Source of the DNA: Cryptomeria japonica
Taxonomy: Eukaryota; Streptophyta; Pinopsida; Cupressales; Cupressaceae
Direction of reading: 5' to 3'
DNA: 64,000 nt
Assembly: GCF_030272615.1 (NCBI RefSeq)
Contig: NC_081406.1
Span: 241,044,422-241,108,421, forward strand
Both the position numbers and the translations under genes were made by a program. The notes under the pieces were generated by a model. It made no database searches. It was not told the origin of the DNA and saw nothing but the letters and a program-made list of their open reading frames with translations. Shown here piece after piece: positions 46,701 to 60,343 of the stretch; within the stretch, counting starts at the first letter, position 1; the number at the start of each line of letters is the position of its first letter.

Positions 46701-49700
46701 TTCTTTGTTTATCTTTTTAATTCTTTTTTAAAAGACTATACCTTATCCTTGCCCTCCATACCTTGAACAAAAATTCGATATTTAGATAGGATGAGGTTAT
46801 AATTACTTTATTGGTTTGTCTTGAAAATGTGGACTTCCAAGACATCCTTCTAACAATTTAGTCTTACCAAGGATTTGAAAGATTATGAAGGATGCATATT
46901 AAATATTAGGTATTTAGATTTTATATCTTTGTTTAGTGTGAGGATGGGTTATGGAAGTACGATAATGAATGCATTATATAGATCTATATATTCTATTGTA
47001 TTCTCTAGAGGTTTTGTGAATCTATGTGAATTTTTTCAAATATTAGAATGTTGTCACTTAGAATGACATCTAGGATGGTCATATGGATAGATTTAGAATG
47101 AAATTGCAGAGTTTAGGTGTGGAAAAGATGAAATTGGAGTTAATTATAAGATTAGGAATATTTTATACGTCAAATTATCATTACAAACTATTGCAATTTT
47201 TATGAATGGAAGGGGTTGAAAGTGGAATTAAACAAGAAAAAAAATGCTAAGTAAGCGTTAGGAATTCGAAAGTTAGGCCTCTCAAGCATTAAATTTTCAA
47301 GTATTTTTCCCTTTCTCTTCATCTTGTAGTTGCATATTAGTGGTTTTTGATATGTTATTTTGTTTTGTAGTGGTTGATTATTACTTGTACTTGATTGTGA
47401 TCATTGTAACAAAGTTGTATGTTAGAAACCTTTTCTCCTTGAATGCAAATCTATATTTGAATTGCTTGAATTTCTTATAAGCATTCTTGAAATTAATAAT
47501 GATTTCTTACCTTAGAGTTTGAAATCAAAGGAATTGTATTTATATGCAACTGACACCCTTTTGAATTTATTTTTTTAGGGAAGACCAACAGCGAAAGGTA
47601 AATTGTCACTATTTGCAAATCTAACTTTCATTATTTGAAAGTTGAGCTCAAATTACCTAGAAAAGGGCACCCAACACCCTAGTTTTGGCAAAATGGGCCT
47701 GATATAAGGTCATATATAGGGGAATGGACCAAGTTTATAAGAATGGTGTTGAAATAAGAACAATCAAGTGTAAATTAGGTGCATCTATTAAAGTGGGCTC
47801 AAACCTAGTGTGAAATTGTAAAGATATACAATTTACAATAGTACATTTAGCCCCCACTTTAGATAGACTATAAAATTTTGCTCATATTCTTGATAAAGTA
47901 CAAAGAAGCCAAATATTCTTTCATCAAGACATTGAAGCAATAAGATGATTCCAAGCATGGCAAGGCAAAAACTACCAAGACTCTTATCAATCTACAATAT
48001 TAAGATAAAATGCAAGAAGAAAGTGATCTTGATATGATCAATATTCATAACACACTTGGAGCACACACTACACAAACTCTTTCTAGGACTAATAAGATCC
48101 ATATAATCTCACTAGAAGCCATATCCGTAAAGAGAAGGAATGATATCTAGGACTTCAGGATCCTTGAATACATACTAATATAGTCATGTTGCAATTACAC
48201 CAATCATGGCGTCTACGACTAGTAATATATTCATATATATACTTACTAAGATCCATGTCCACAAGACTTCACAAGGCTAGATATTTGTGTTATGCTAGGT
48301 GGCCCATGGAAAAGTGAAGGCCTCACTAGCTAGCAAAATATGTTATGCTAGGTGATCTTCACCCCAATAGAGATCTTACAAGGTCAAGAAAAAATCTCTA
48401 TTTTTTTGGTAATCTTGATGAAATGCTACAAAAGGGTGTTATGATACCACAAACAAATTGTGGGTGTGCGGTCAAAGTGTACAACCAATCTCATGGTGTG
48501 TGCCCAAAGTTGAATGCATAGAGGAATGTATGCCCCCAACTTGAATTAATTTTGTACACCAACTTGGAGTAACTACCTTTAGGGTACTAAACATTCAAAG
48601 TAAATCATGTTAGAATAATAAAACTCCACCAACATAAGCAAATTGAAGCAACCCCACATACAAACAAGAGAGTGTAAGAGTACATAAGGGAACCAAAGAA
48701 CTATAGTTAGTATGCATATATAACATAAATAATGTATATCAATATGATTTTTTCAATTGACCTCATTCCTCAAATACAATGGAACTATGAGTACAAAGGA
48801 GTAAGAGCACATAACAAAAAATAAAGGACTTTTGGGTCAACATGGAAGATACCAAAAATACCTCAATGCTTTGCATCATCCATAAAAGATAACACAATTT
48901 AATCATATTTACAATAAATCATATAAATGAAATACAAAAGAATCAAGATACAAGCATAAGAATGTCACAATAGTATTGGTCTCTTTGTATCCTTTTGCCA
49001 ATCAAGCATCAAGTGTCATCCAAAGATAACCTAACAAACAAAATACAAGCCAAGAAACACATCACAAAGAATCACATTACCTACAAGAAAACATACAAAA
49101 ACAAAGAGGTATTTCACTTCCAAGCCAATCTATAGAAAATATCTTACCTCCCAATCTTTCTCATCATAAAGAGATTATGGGTAAGATGCTAAAGGAGCTA
49201 CAAATAGTAAAATATAATGGGCTATATTTAGTTCCAAACATGGACCATTCTCTAAGGCAAGATCAATATGTGTAGCACTGGGAGTTTTAGTTAATGCTCT
49301 AAAAAGCATCAAAGATGTAACTCAGAATTATTTTCTATAGTTTCTATAATATTATTCAAATCATCATCCAAATTTATCTCCATAGGTGGCACAATAAAAG
49401 AAGGAGAACAAGAATCCCTTGAAATTGACAACTTAATATTTTGGCTAGGTTGGGAAAGGTAAGGATTATGTTTAAGAGTAGGTGAAGGTAAGGAAGGTTG
49501 AGCAGATGAGGCCATATCAATATTCAACTACGTAGGGGAGGACCCACTTCTTATAGAAGACTCAGAAGCCATAACATGACATCTTCTCCGACATTATTTA
49601 ACCCTGTAATATTGTCGGTTACAATTTAGAGCTAATGTAGAAGTAGGTTAGGTATCACTCAACATCCACTCCTTTTCTTCCCTTTCTCTAGAAACAAAAG

Positions 49701-50284
49701 GAGAAATGGAAGGAGTTTCTAAAGGTCAAATAAATAGGAGGAGGTTTAGATGATATTGGGTGTTTGCCTCGTTGTTATTTTTAGGATGGCAGAGGTGGAA
49801 CCACAACATACACACTAGAAACTCTAGGAAGAGGAAGGATTCTTGATCAAGGATGTCGTTCACTCGTTATCTCTAGTGTAGGAAGAGTTACTTCTGTATT
49901 CCTAGATGTTGTAGGATCACCTTGAATGCCATTGTGAGTGGTAACATCCCTAATGTTTTAAAACATTCATATGAACAAATAAAAGCCATAAGAAACACAA
50001 TAGAATCATCAAAGAAATGTCAATAACTATAGTATCATATCTCTGTAAGTTGCCCCATGCACTCATAAAAATACTAGAATTGATTATTTAAACAATTTTC
50101 TATGTATTTTCCTAAAATCCATTCTAATCTAAATTCAAAGATGAAGCTTGATCATTAAGAAGGATGTGTGAAAAGTCCACTTCCTCAAGACAAACTTCCA
50201 AAGTAACTATAACACAACCGTATCTAAATGTCATAATTTTAATTCACGTGTAGAGGGCAGCGATGAGACCAAAACCTTTGAATG
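46701..50284. other. Interior of inverted-repeat pair, no gene recognised
   Basis: 3.6 kb of AT-rich sequence between the inverted arms. The open frames (for example 46875-47066 plus and 49309-49527 minus) are short and show no transposase or other family motif. If the arms are terminal repeats, this would be a non-autonomous DNA transposon with an eroded interior. Confidence 0.5.
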
Positions 50285-50690
50285 GCAGTAAATGTTCTTG
50301 TGAACTGAAGATCGAAGGCGGCTTGATACGATCGTTAGTTTTTTGCCCACATTTTTTATATTTTAAAATTATTTAAAACAAAATAGTACAACTGCTGGGA
50401 CCCCGAAACAGAATATTTGAAGCCCGCGGAAGAAGAAAATGATAAGCATGGCCAACGTAGAGCAAAAGTGATGACGTTCTCAAAATTCGAAATTAAAGAG
50501 TTTTCTTCCATTATAGGAAATATTCTTCCTCTCACCAAAGCAATATCATTATAGCCAATATTCTTCCTCTCACCAAAGCAATATCATGACGATGAGTTCG
50601 AACCACTATGTTAACTTGCAACAACGGTAAGGTTTCATTCCATTCTTTACTATATTCATCCCGATCTCTTTACATGATATTGTTTTAAGT
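50285..50690 (-). repeat. Right arm of ~350-bp inverted repeat
   Basis: Reverse-complement partner of 46336-46700. It contains an internal 38-bp tandem duplication (atattcttcctctcaccaaa at 50520 and again at 50558) that is not present in the left arm. Confidence 0.78.
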
Positions 50691-51845
50691 TTGCTGGTTA
50701 AACAATTGATTTAAATATTTGACAAATAATATAATTATTTTTTAAAATATTGTGTTACATAAAAGAATAATTTTAGATAATAGAAAAAATTATAAGATTT
50801 TATTTATATATGTATTTAATTTTAATTCTGTAATATCTTAAAGATATATTAGTTTTAAGAATAAGTGCTACATTTTATTTTTAGTGTAACTCTTATATTT
50901 TTATGAATTTTTAAAGAAATTTTATTTCAAATCCTGTTTCTAAAACATCTCTCTTTAGAATCAATATTATCATTGCTTTTGAAAAAATTAAATCTTAAGT
51001 TGTCTTCTCTATAAAATTAGCTGCACGATTTCTAATTAAAATTTAAAAATTCATTTCCTACCAATTAATGTAGAAAGATTAGAAAGACTAATCATTCAAC
51101 ATGAATATAATATACAATAACTTTATATATGAAAGAACACCATATCTAATAATACTAATCATTCAACATGAATATAATATACAATAACTTTATATATGAA
51201 AGAACACCCTAGCTTATATTATTACATCTTTTTTAAAAAAATCAAATGAATTATAATTTTATTTTCAATTTTTCTTGGGTAAATAGAACCAACTTTATTC
51301 CAAACATAAAGTTTAGTCTCAATGTCATGTTATTCATGTCTTTCTTTATACTTATTTTGAAAATAATTCAACCTCTTCTATAATTACATATGTATGTATA
51401 TGTTGTTCATATATTTTTCATTTTAATATTTTTGAATCTATATTCTCTTGAATTCTTACTATTTTCTCATAACACTATCAAAATTATTAAGAAGTAAGAG
51501 ACCACATCATCTCTCCCCAACCAATCGCAAGACATGCACAACAATTATGAACTGGCCTCTTTCTATGGGCCCAACTTGTGGAATATGTTTAGATTATCTC
51601 TCTACGCATTCTACGAAATAGCATAGAATGTCACGAAAAAATTATTTTGTGCACTTGAAATAATTTAGGTCGAAAGATGAAATTTGAGATGCCCTAGCTA
51701 CTGCAGATATGGCATAGTGACGTGATGTTAACGATGGGCATAGTATAGTGTTAAAAGGAAGAAAGATCTGGGCCATCTTTAGACCAGCGCAGCACAGCAT
51801 CCTCGAGATATCTTGACCAATACGAAGAGAGATAGAGAGACCACT
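50691..51845. other. Upstream spacer of NLR copy 3
   Basis: AT-rich, no gene recognised apart from the 67-bp duplication. The last 250 bases are less AT-rich and probably contain the promoter of NLR copy 3. Confidence 0.5.
51087..51210. repeat. Tandem duplication, 67-bp period
   Basis: actaatcattcaacatgaat and about 35 further bases at 51087 are repeated without visible change at 51154, indicating a recent event. Confidence 0.9.
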
Positions 51846-51852
51846 TATAAAA
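51846..51852 (+). promoter_or_regulatory. Candidate TATA box of NLR copy 3
   Basis: tataaaa lies 108 bases before the ATG at 51960, a plausible distance for a short leader. It is the best TATA match in the last 200 bases. Confidence 0.45.
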
Positions 51853-51959
51853 CCGTGCACTTATCGAGTGCTTTTGTGAGGTCAGTGTTTTCACACTAAT
51901 CGAGATTTGGTACGTATTCATCATTTCTTTATCGTTAGGAGTCTGTTTGCGTTTGGCTG

Positions 51960-54644
51960 ATGGAGTTCCTTAGTGGAATAGGGAGTGGGATTATAAACAA
52001 CCTATGGAAACCAGCGTTTGAAGAGATTAAGCACCTAACCAGTTTGGGTGATGATGCCGAACGTCTCCACCAGCAGATAGATCGTGTGAAGGGCACAGTC
52101 GATGATATCAACAGTCGGCTAAAGAGGCGAGCTCGACAGCCTTTGCCAGCCTTGAGGAATTGGCTTAACACACAAGAACGAATCCTCAAATATGCTCAAG
52201 AGGTGTTTGGCCAGTACGAACAAAATAAGCAGCGTCGCTTGTGTTGGTGCTGCCCTCACTGTATCCTTATCCCAAAATCCAGTCAAAAAATCCGTAAATC
52301 TCTAGCGGATATAGATGATCTTCTGAAGATGAAAGATTTAGATATTCCCAAGAATGGGGAGCTGGGAGAGCCTCTCGTGACGCTGGTGCATCCCACGGAT
52401 AGCGAATTGGTCGGAAAAATCGTTCACGAGAAGCTGTTGGAGCTGGAGACATGGCTGCTGGAAGACGACTCTGTTCGTGTCGTTGGTGTCTATGGAATGC
52501 CTGGCGTTGGAAAGACGGCTGTGCTCAAGCAAATCAACAACAATGGAAAGGTAGTCAAATTCTTTACGCCTATGATTTGGGTTACTGTGTCCAGAGACTC
52601 GGATATATCTGCTCTGCAGAGGCGCATTTGTGAGAGTATTGAATTGCCTTGGCAATCCGGTTGGAACATTGACGAGGCCGCAGGGGCGCTGCATTCGGTT
52701 TTCAAGGAGAGGCGACTGCTGCTCATTTTGGACGATGTGTGGAAAAGTATAGATGTTTCCAATTTGGGAATTTCTCTTTCTGATAATAAGACAAAAGTGG
52801 TACTGACTTCCAGGGATAAAGAGGTGTGCAAGGGCATGAAAACAGACAAAATGATTGGAATCAAACATCTGTCGGACGAAGAAGGTTGGGAGCTTTTCTG
52901 CAGAGGAGCCTTTGTAGCTGGCAAGGATCAGAAAATGGATATCGAGATAGAGCACTTTGCGAGAAGTATTGCAAAGGAGTGTGAAGGGCATCCTCTGGCC
53001 ATTAAGACGCTTGCTCGGACAATGCCGCAGCTTCAAGACAGTAGCGCGTCTGAATGGAAATATATTCTAAATCAGCTAAAGGCGACTGATCCCCTGTTTT
53101 ATCGCATTCATGAAAAGATTCTGAGGGACTTATTCAATCCGCTGAAGCACAGCTACGATGCTCTGCGGACAGATGAGCTCAAGCTTTGTTTCCTGTACTT
53201 GGCCGCTTACAGAGAAGACGAGCTAATCGACGCGGATCAATTGATATAATTGTGGTTGGTAGAGGATCTGGTGAAAAGCAGAGAGGAGGGGCGGCACCGT
53301 TTTCTCAAAACCTTGGCGAACCGATGTTTGGTTGAGATTAAGGTTAAAGAGGAAAACCGCCTTGAAATTTGTAAAGTGAAAATCCACGATGTGCTGAGAG
53401 ATATGACGGTACACATCGCTGAGATCGACCAGAATACCCTGTTCCGTGCAGGTCAGAGTTTAACAGAGTTTCCAAAGTCTGCAAGTGAAACATCGGTTAG
53501 GATATCTCTGATGCATAACCGTATCAGATTTCTGCCAGAGAAATTTGAGTGCAGGAACCTGGTGAGTCTGTTGTTGAGCTGGAACACATTTGACGAGATT
53601 CCAGAGGGCTTCCTGGAGAAGCTGAATATGTTGAAGCTTCTTGATCTCGGCGACACGCGCATCAAATCGTTGCCAAAGTGCATCGACCAACTGAAGCATC
53701 TTCTCTATCTCCAGCTTTCCAATACCCGGATTGAGGTAATCCCTCATCAAACATTTGAGCTGTGTAAACTGCAGTTTTTAGATCTTTCTTTCTCCCCTCT
53801 TAAGAGTATCCCATCCAGGATAATGGAGCTGAAACGTCTCCGAATTCTCATGTTAGCCCACTGTTATGATTTGGAGTTCGTTTCATGCGACATATCACAA
53901 ATCACTGGTTTGGAAGAGCTTGAGATGTGGAAGTCGACAAAGTTTAATTATTCAGGGGAGTTGAGAGGAGGAGGATTATTACAGGAGGCTTCTTTGCAAG
54001 ACGTATGCAAGCTCCAACGTTTCAAGCATCTGCGTCTAACGCTAAATTCCCAAATTGAGGAGAAAACAGTGGGTATTCTAGTGGAGCTTCAAGAACTTTA
54101 GCTACTTTGGATGCCCGAAGTCCTTCAGACATATCTGCCCACTGACATGCGGGCAATGCACAGCTTGGAGAGGCTCCACCTGTATGATTGTCACATTAAG
54201 GGAACCCCTGATTTGTTCCCAAAATTACAAAATCTCAAGTACTTAAAGCTGAAGTGTTCTCAAAACCTGCTCACTTTTTCTGGATTAGGGTTAGCAAGAC
54301 TATTCAATTTGAAGGAAATAGAGATTGAGCAATGCCTTCTGCTCACGAATTTGGGAGAAGAATTTGGGGTGAAAGGCTGCTTTCCAAGGCTGCGCAAGCT
54401 CAAACTGTGGATGTTACCTTCTCTGGAGAGTCTGTGTAGTTCTGTGGAAGAAGGGGCTCTGCCCACGTTGCAGACAATGACTATATTCCGCTGTATGAAC
54501 GTTAAAGTGCTGCCATCAGGTCTTGATAATCTTAAGTCTCTGGAACAGATCAGAGGAGACAAAGAATGGTGGTATGAAATTAGCTGGCAAGATGAAGAGA
54601 TGAAGAAGCACCTTCATGCTAAGTACGTGGAAATCGTGGAATGA
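51960..54644 (+). pseudogene. NLR copy 3: CC-NB-ARC-LRR, two nonsense codons
   Basis: A single-exon 895-codon frame encodes a coiled-coil NLR receptor of the RPS2/RPS5-like type (no EDVID motif seen). The coiled coil is residues 1-130, with a Cys-rich CWCCPHC patch. The P-loop GMPGVGKTA is near 179, kinase-2 LLLILDDVW near 253, RNBS-B LTSRDKEVC, GHPLAIK near 343 and an IHD-type MHD motif near 475; LRRs run from about 510 to 880. TAA replaces Gln at codon 430 (53247) and TAG replaces Trp at codon 714 (54099); no frameshift interrupts the frame. It ends earlier than copies 1 and 2 because of a small indel at the C terminus. It could be a recent pseudogene or produce a truncated CC-NB protein. 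Confidence 0.93.
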
Positions 54645-55699
54645 CAATAATCATGTTTAATCCACACTTTTCTCGTAAGTAACATACGGAATATTTGTTT
54701 GTAGTACGTCGGGCTGATATATTTGGTTGTAGCTATTCTGGCTCCAAAAACATCTTGTCATATATTGATAACTTTCATGTTCTATTAGAGTGGGGGACAG
54801 CGGCTCCAGCTCTTCTGTCGAGCCCCACAGTCATTTTGTGCCTATTCTACAGTTTTTGTATTCATATAAGACGGAAGTTATCCATTGCACAATAGTGCGG
54901 TTTTGGAGCCAGATTAGGCGCGTCTGTTATATTTTGCAAAACATTGCTTGTTTGTAATTTTGCATGATATCATGTTATGATGTGTTCTCTTTATTTCGGA
55001 ATTGAAAGAAGATGGTCATTACGAGTTGGAGGAAATCAAGTATGAGTTCTTGCAGCGTAATGATAGAAATATTTGGTGTGTCAAGTTTCAAATGTTAGTC
55101 AGGCTATAATTGTTCATCTACTATACTATTATTTTGTTCTCATTCATCTTTCTATCATAAGACTTGGTTATGGTTAGCCCTATTTGATGAGAGTGGTTAT
55201 ATAGTTAGTGCTTTTTTTAAGCTATTTGTGGTTCTTCTCCTCGCAACACTTTTTTTGAACTAATATTCTTTTTGTATTTTTTAATCACATCTTTTTTCAA
55301 TTAAAGAAAAATAACTTAATGTTTTTAAAGTTCATGCTAGTAAAAAATACTAGCGTTGGTAATCATAACATGTTGTTGTACAAGGATTGCTATATTATTT
55401 TAAACCTGAGGGCATTTTTTACTTTGAAAATTTAAATTATTGTATTATATGTCAACATGCTTGATTTGTCCACATTTTATTAAGGATTAAAGAATATTTT
55501 TAATGACAAAGTCCATGTTGTAGGCATCTACATGGTACCAAGTTCAAATCTTCTTCAATACTAAAACAAAATATATTCTTTATGTACTCTTTTTATTACA
55601 ACTTTGTTCAATAAAAATAAAGAACTTTATGTTCTTACTATCTATACTAAAAAAAATTGTTAGAGTTCGTAATCATAACGCCATGTTGTACAAGGATTA
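54645..55699. other. Downstream spacer of NLR copy 3
   Basis: No gene recognised. The first 60 bases continue the homology with the 3' ends of NLR copies 1 and 2 (catgttta). The remainder is AT-rich. Confidence 0.5.
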
Positions 55700-55960
55700 A
55701 CATGAAGTAATCATAACTCAAGAAAATCCCAAAGTGAGATCTTAGTAGGATTAACATGAAGTTGCTCAATAAGATAGTAATTAGATGGTTGCTTAACTGC
55801 AAGTTTAGGTGCTTGAGGAAAATATAACTGAGAAGATGAAAAATAAGTATTAGATTGATGATGGATCATCCTACAGCTCTCTCATTCTGATGATGGATCA
55901 TTGAGTATGATCCAAAACGTTGATGCAAAAAATTTTACGTAGTTGTATCCAGAAGCAAAG
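55700..55960 (-). pseudogene. Possible Ty3 Gag-Pol remnant
   Basis: On the minus strand a frame reads PQAPKLAVKQPSNYYLIEQL followed by PTKISLWDFLEL. This resembles the segment preceding the protease in plant Tat-type Ty3 polyproteins. A 30-base direct duplication (atgatccatcatc) interrupts it near 55858-55910. No other domain is convincing nearby, although an open frame of 111 codons lies at 56456-56121. The assignment is weak. Confidence 0.35.
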
Positions 55961-57064
55961 ACAACAAGTATTAGATTGATCAACTTTTTGCTTATTTCTA
56001 CATGTGTTTTTAAGTATGGGCTATCATTCTATAAGAAGGATCTTTAGACTATTTGTATCATGTAAAAAGATTCAATGAGTCCTTTTTAAAAGAAACACCA
56101 CAAATAGAAATTACCTTATTTTAACAAGGATTAGTTACAGTCATGTAAATAATTGGTCTCTTAGGCCTATTAGGGGCAATAGAGATAACAATCACATTCT
56201 CAGACTCATTACAACTTGTTGACGAATTAATTGAAGGAGATTTCTCAACATCAATCTTTTGGAGATCAAATCTCGTATGAGAGTCCTCATTCACTAATGC
56301 ATCAACTATAGAAGAGAGTGCATTAGAATGAAGAGAAGGTAGAGTAATATTAAGAAAAGTATCAATGATTTTATCCTCTTGGAACAAAATATTGTCTAAC
56401 ATTGAAGAAATTATACAATAGGGATCAAAGACATAGAGTAACATAAGTAGAGTCAAGTCACCGTCAGATGCTTGAAAAGGAACTTTGAATAAAACTAGAA
56501 ACTAAATTAATAAAAGAAGATAACATATGCATTTTGAAATTAATAAGCTAAATTAAAGAAATGATGCATAAAGAAGTTGGTTCAATGTTGATGTACCATT
56601 TAAAAATTGATGACATGGAGTGGGGTTTGGGGTAGCACCATAAAAGATTTTTTTGAGAAGGGGTAAGATTTGAATTATCCTTTATTATAGGGGTATAATG
56701 ATTGCTTGAAGAAATGATAAAGAATGAGTTCAAAATAGTGAAGAAGTAATGTTCATGTCAGGTTCACTAAAATGTAATGATGAAAAAGTGATCCTACAAA
56801 GAGAAGAACTAAGTTCCCTTGAGAGACAATTTCAAAACATACATTCAGATATCTCCAACCAATGAAACTAGTGAAGATATCTAATTATAGATATGGAAAC
56901 AATAGATGATAGAGTCTTCAATCTAAATCTGAATGTCTTAGCCAAGGACATTAGGGAAAAACACATTGTTATCTCATACATATAGAAACAGAAAACACTC
57001 AGAAAGGCAAAAATCTAGATCAATAAATTGGCTAATCTACAAAACCCAGAAGTTAGAAACACAA

Positions 57065-57068
<4 letters not shown>
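55961..57068. other. Spacer, no gene recognised
   Basis: Contains the 111-codon minus-strand frame 56456-56121 (Ser/Asn-rich, no family motif) and otherwise AT-rich sequence. Confidence 0.45.
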
Positions 57069-57144
<76 letters not shown>

Positions 57145-57160
57145 GTGTGTGTGTGTGTGC
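57069..57160. repeat. (GT)n microsatellite
   Basis: About 92 bases of gt repeats with two single-base c interruptions at about 57140 and 57160. The poly-His/Thr open frames on the minus strand are artefacts. Confidence 0.95.
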
Positions 57161-58412
57161 AATAAATAAAATATAAGAAAACCTCCATGTGGTCTAATGC
57201 TTTCAATACACCTACACACATATAAAAGAGAAAAAATGTTTGGGGTTGTTTAGAGACTTGCCTTAGTCAAATCTCTATTTGGGTGTTTCCACCTCCATAG
57301 CAGACAAATTGTTAGATATATAGATAGATGGATATAAATGTAAATAGAAAAGATAGATGATTTGATAGATAAGGGATGCATGAATCCCAAGATGCTCAAA
57401 GATAATATAAATAGATAGATATTACCATATAGGTTTAAGAAAGCCAAAAGATACAAAGAGTATTATGACAGCTTGAGAGTGCTATAGAAAATTAGAGAAT
57501 GATATAGAAAGTAAAAGACATCAAGAGAAAGATGAAAGAACCCAAAGAGATTGATTGAAGTGAAAAGATAGATTTAAAGGAGAATAGGAGGGAAAAATAG
57601 GGTTGTCAAGTTGTTTCGAAAGATTCCAAGCCATTTCCAGTAACCTAGGCTAGTGATAAGTGTCAAAACGTTCAAAACCAATATTTATTAAGATGTTGTT
57701 GGACGTGTGTACAGTGTGTAGACATCCACACGGAGAGCTAGTGTCTAGACAAATCACATTAAAAAGTAACAGGTGACAAGAGAGACACAACTAATGCAAA
57801 GTTGATGTTGAAAGGTAGCTACTAAAAAGATGTCTTGAGCACCCTGAGAAGAAAAGGCTGATGCAAGGGCTGAAATGAGCCTATTCAGATGCTAGGCAAA
57901 TGGATACTAATGTAGCTACAAAATTATAGGTGGAATTGCAAAAGGGTATACAATTTTTGACTCTATAAGAATTAACTCTTGAATTGAATTAAAAGTGCTA
58001 AATAAGATGCTAAATATGATACCTCAAGCTTGTTGAAGTTGTTGAAGGTTGATGATGCAATTCTCTTTGAATGTGATCACAAGTATCGATGCAATAAATG
58101 ACATGACATGACTCAATCACAAACACTTTCTTGCATGAAGATTGTTGCAATTTGCTTCTCCATGATGTATAAATCTAAAGAATGCTTGAAGAATATGGTC
58201 AAATTAAATGTCACCTTGATATTTGAAGATTCTTGTTATTGAAATGCTTGATGATGGATATTTGTAGATGATGGATGATAAAAATTAATTAAAAGAACAC
58301 TCTTATATAGGGTTCATAAGGTATTTCACAAAATAGGTTAACATCTAATGGTCAATTTGAGGAATAATGATCTAGAATCAACTAGCAAAGAAAATGTTCA
58401 TATTTGGACCTA
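57161..58412. other. Spacer, no gene recognised
   Basis: AT-rich sequence with short gata-like repeats near 57315-57420. No coding motif found. Confidence 0.45.
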
Positions 58413-58488
58413 GTTTTGGGTGACAAGGATTCCCTAGGGACCCTTGTTTAGGACAAGGCCCCCCCAAGTGTCCTTGTTCACCCAAAAC
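58413..58488. repeat. Imperfect hairpin, 17-bp arms
   Basis: gttttgggtgacaagga at 58413-58429 and tccttgttcacccaaaac at 58471-58488 are reverse complements apart from one extra base. The 41-base loop is C/G-rich (aggcccccccaag) and holds further cctaggg/ccttg complementarity. It is much more stable-looking than its AT-rich surroundings. Confidence 0.7.
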
Positions 58489-60343
58489 GGGGTGATCAAG
58501 CTGAGAATGAGGTGCACTCAACTAAAGACAATGATTATGATCAAAATGTAGATAATTGACATCAATTTTGTGTGTAGAGTCCACAAATAGGCTTGGATAA
58601 GAGCTAAGACAAAACACACTAAGGAAAGGGCACAAAAAGTGGTATAAATTATACAAGGTCATGATTTACAATGCTACAGTTACAAAATTTTGTTACAACA
58701 TTAAAATATATTTTTGTTGTTTAGTTACTTCATACTTAGAATAATGGTTAAAATTATATCATTTGAGCTAATTTGGATTTTTAATACTTAAAGTTATTTT
58801 TTATTTAAGTATCAAAATACTTGTCTTACATATATGAACAAGTTTTTTAAAAATTATGGTGACAAAAAATAATTGTTGTAATGCACTTCAAATAATGAAA
58901 GTACTAACTCTATATTGATATGTATATATGTTTGATACATAGAAAATAAATATCTAAGCCATTAAATCCATAAGATCTTCAATATCAAGTATTTATGCAC
59001 TCCAATGGGACTAAATTTCTATGTTGTTTTCTCTTTAGTTTGGTACTTTAAACTACCAAAAACTATTGGTTGGTTCATCACTAAGTCTCAAAGAGTTAGT
59101 TAGCATGTCATTTTATACTAAGACGTAAATATATTAACCATGAATAGTTTTATTGACAAAGTTGATCAAATAATTAACTAAGTGCCTCATTCTTTACTTG
59201 GACTACCTCTTTTAACAAAAAAAACTTAGAAGCAATGATTAAACCTTAAGCATTACAACTACTTTGTGATCATGCATTTGGGTTAGAATTTAAATTAAAT
59301 ACCTTCAGTTAGAACTGATAGTTGAAGGTAAAATTAATAATCAAAATAGTCAAAACGTAAACATTGAGATAGTTTTATAAAATTTGCAAGTGCGTAACTA
59401 ATGACTTATAAGTGAATTGTGTTGAAATGACTTCCAAAATCTACGGGAAACATGAACATTAATCTATTCAAATACGAAGATTGTGAATACACACTATAAT
59501 ATGTGCAACACTAAACAATATTAGACCAATATAATTCACTTAACAATTTTATGATTGCTTTGTTAGGTGTTAAGAAAATTAAGACTTGATCTTGTTTTCT
59601 CATTCTTTCTTTTTATTCATCTTATATTTATTCTTTTATCTTTAATCAAATGATTAATTTTTAAAATAAAAAGATTATTGAACACTTTTACATAAAGATG
59701 AATATTTTGATAATAAAAGAAATAAATATTAAGATTTTGATTGTTTTATGTTTTCTTTAATCTTTTTCATATTTTAAATGTATTTTTCTAATTCAAAAGA
59801 AAAATCCCTTACAATCCTTTTACTATTTCTACTCTAAGTCAAAGGCTTCTTTTTTCATCTACCATCTTAGCTTTCTAAGTTTCTAATCCTAGCTTGCTCT
59901 CTGATTCTACCTATCAACTACTGTACATTTGCCTCTTTTTAAGTGTAGTTCAGCTAAAATAAAAAAATCCTAAAAATGCTTATTAAAATGGACCTCAACT
60001 AAAAAAACACTTTACAATTACTAAACCTAACTACCAAACACTCCACAAATACCAATCAGTCTACCTATCACGTCCACACTCTTTATGTGTTAAAAATGTC
60101 CATGTTTATCCCCTCTAAATTATCGTTCCATATTTATCATGAATTCAAATTCCATGCATTCCAAAATTAACATGCATACCATTACTGTTTTGCATTTTCT
60201 AATTTGCAATTCTGCACTTACAAAATTATTCAGTTTGATACTTTCTAAACACCGTTGTTGGCCATTACATTCTTTGCCCTTCCATGCCCCTATTCCGCAC
60301 ACCCTTGCACCACGAACTCATTCCAACGCTCTACAAGTCGAGC
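58489..60343. other. AT-rich spacer downstream of the DUF4220 gene
   Basis: No gene recognised. This is the 3' flank of the minus-strand gene that follows, and its polyadenylation signals may lie near the right end. Confidence 0.5.

Noticed and set aside
49309-49527. 72-codon minus-strand open frame as a transposase remnant
   Set aside because: No catalytic or family motif could be seen.
52267-53036. Minus-strand and alternate-frame open frames across NLR copy 3
   Set aside because: They are shadows of the 895-codon NLR frame, which shows all NB-ARC motifs in order.
56121-56456. 111-codon minus-strand open frame as a gene
   Set aside because: Ser/Asn-rich sequence with no recognisable motif and no promoter or neighbour context; length is possible by chance in AT-rich DNA.
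57015-57221. Thr-His repeat open frames
   Set aside because: Translation of the (GT)n tract.
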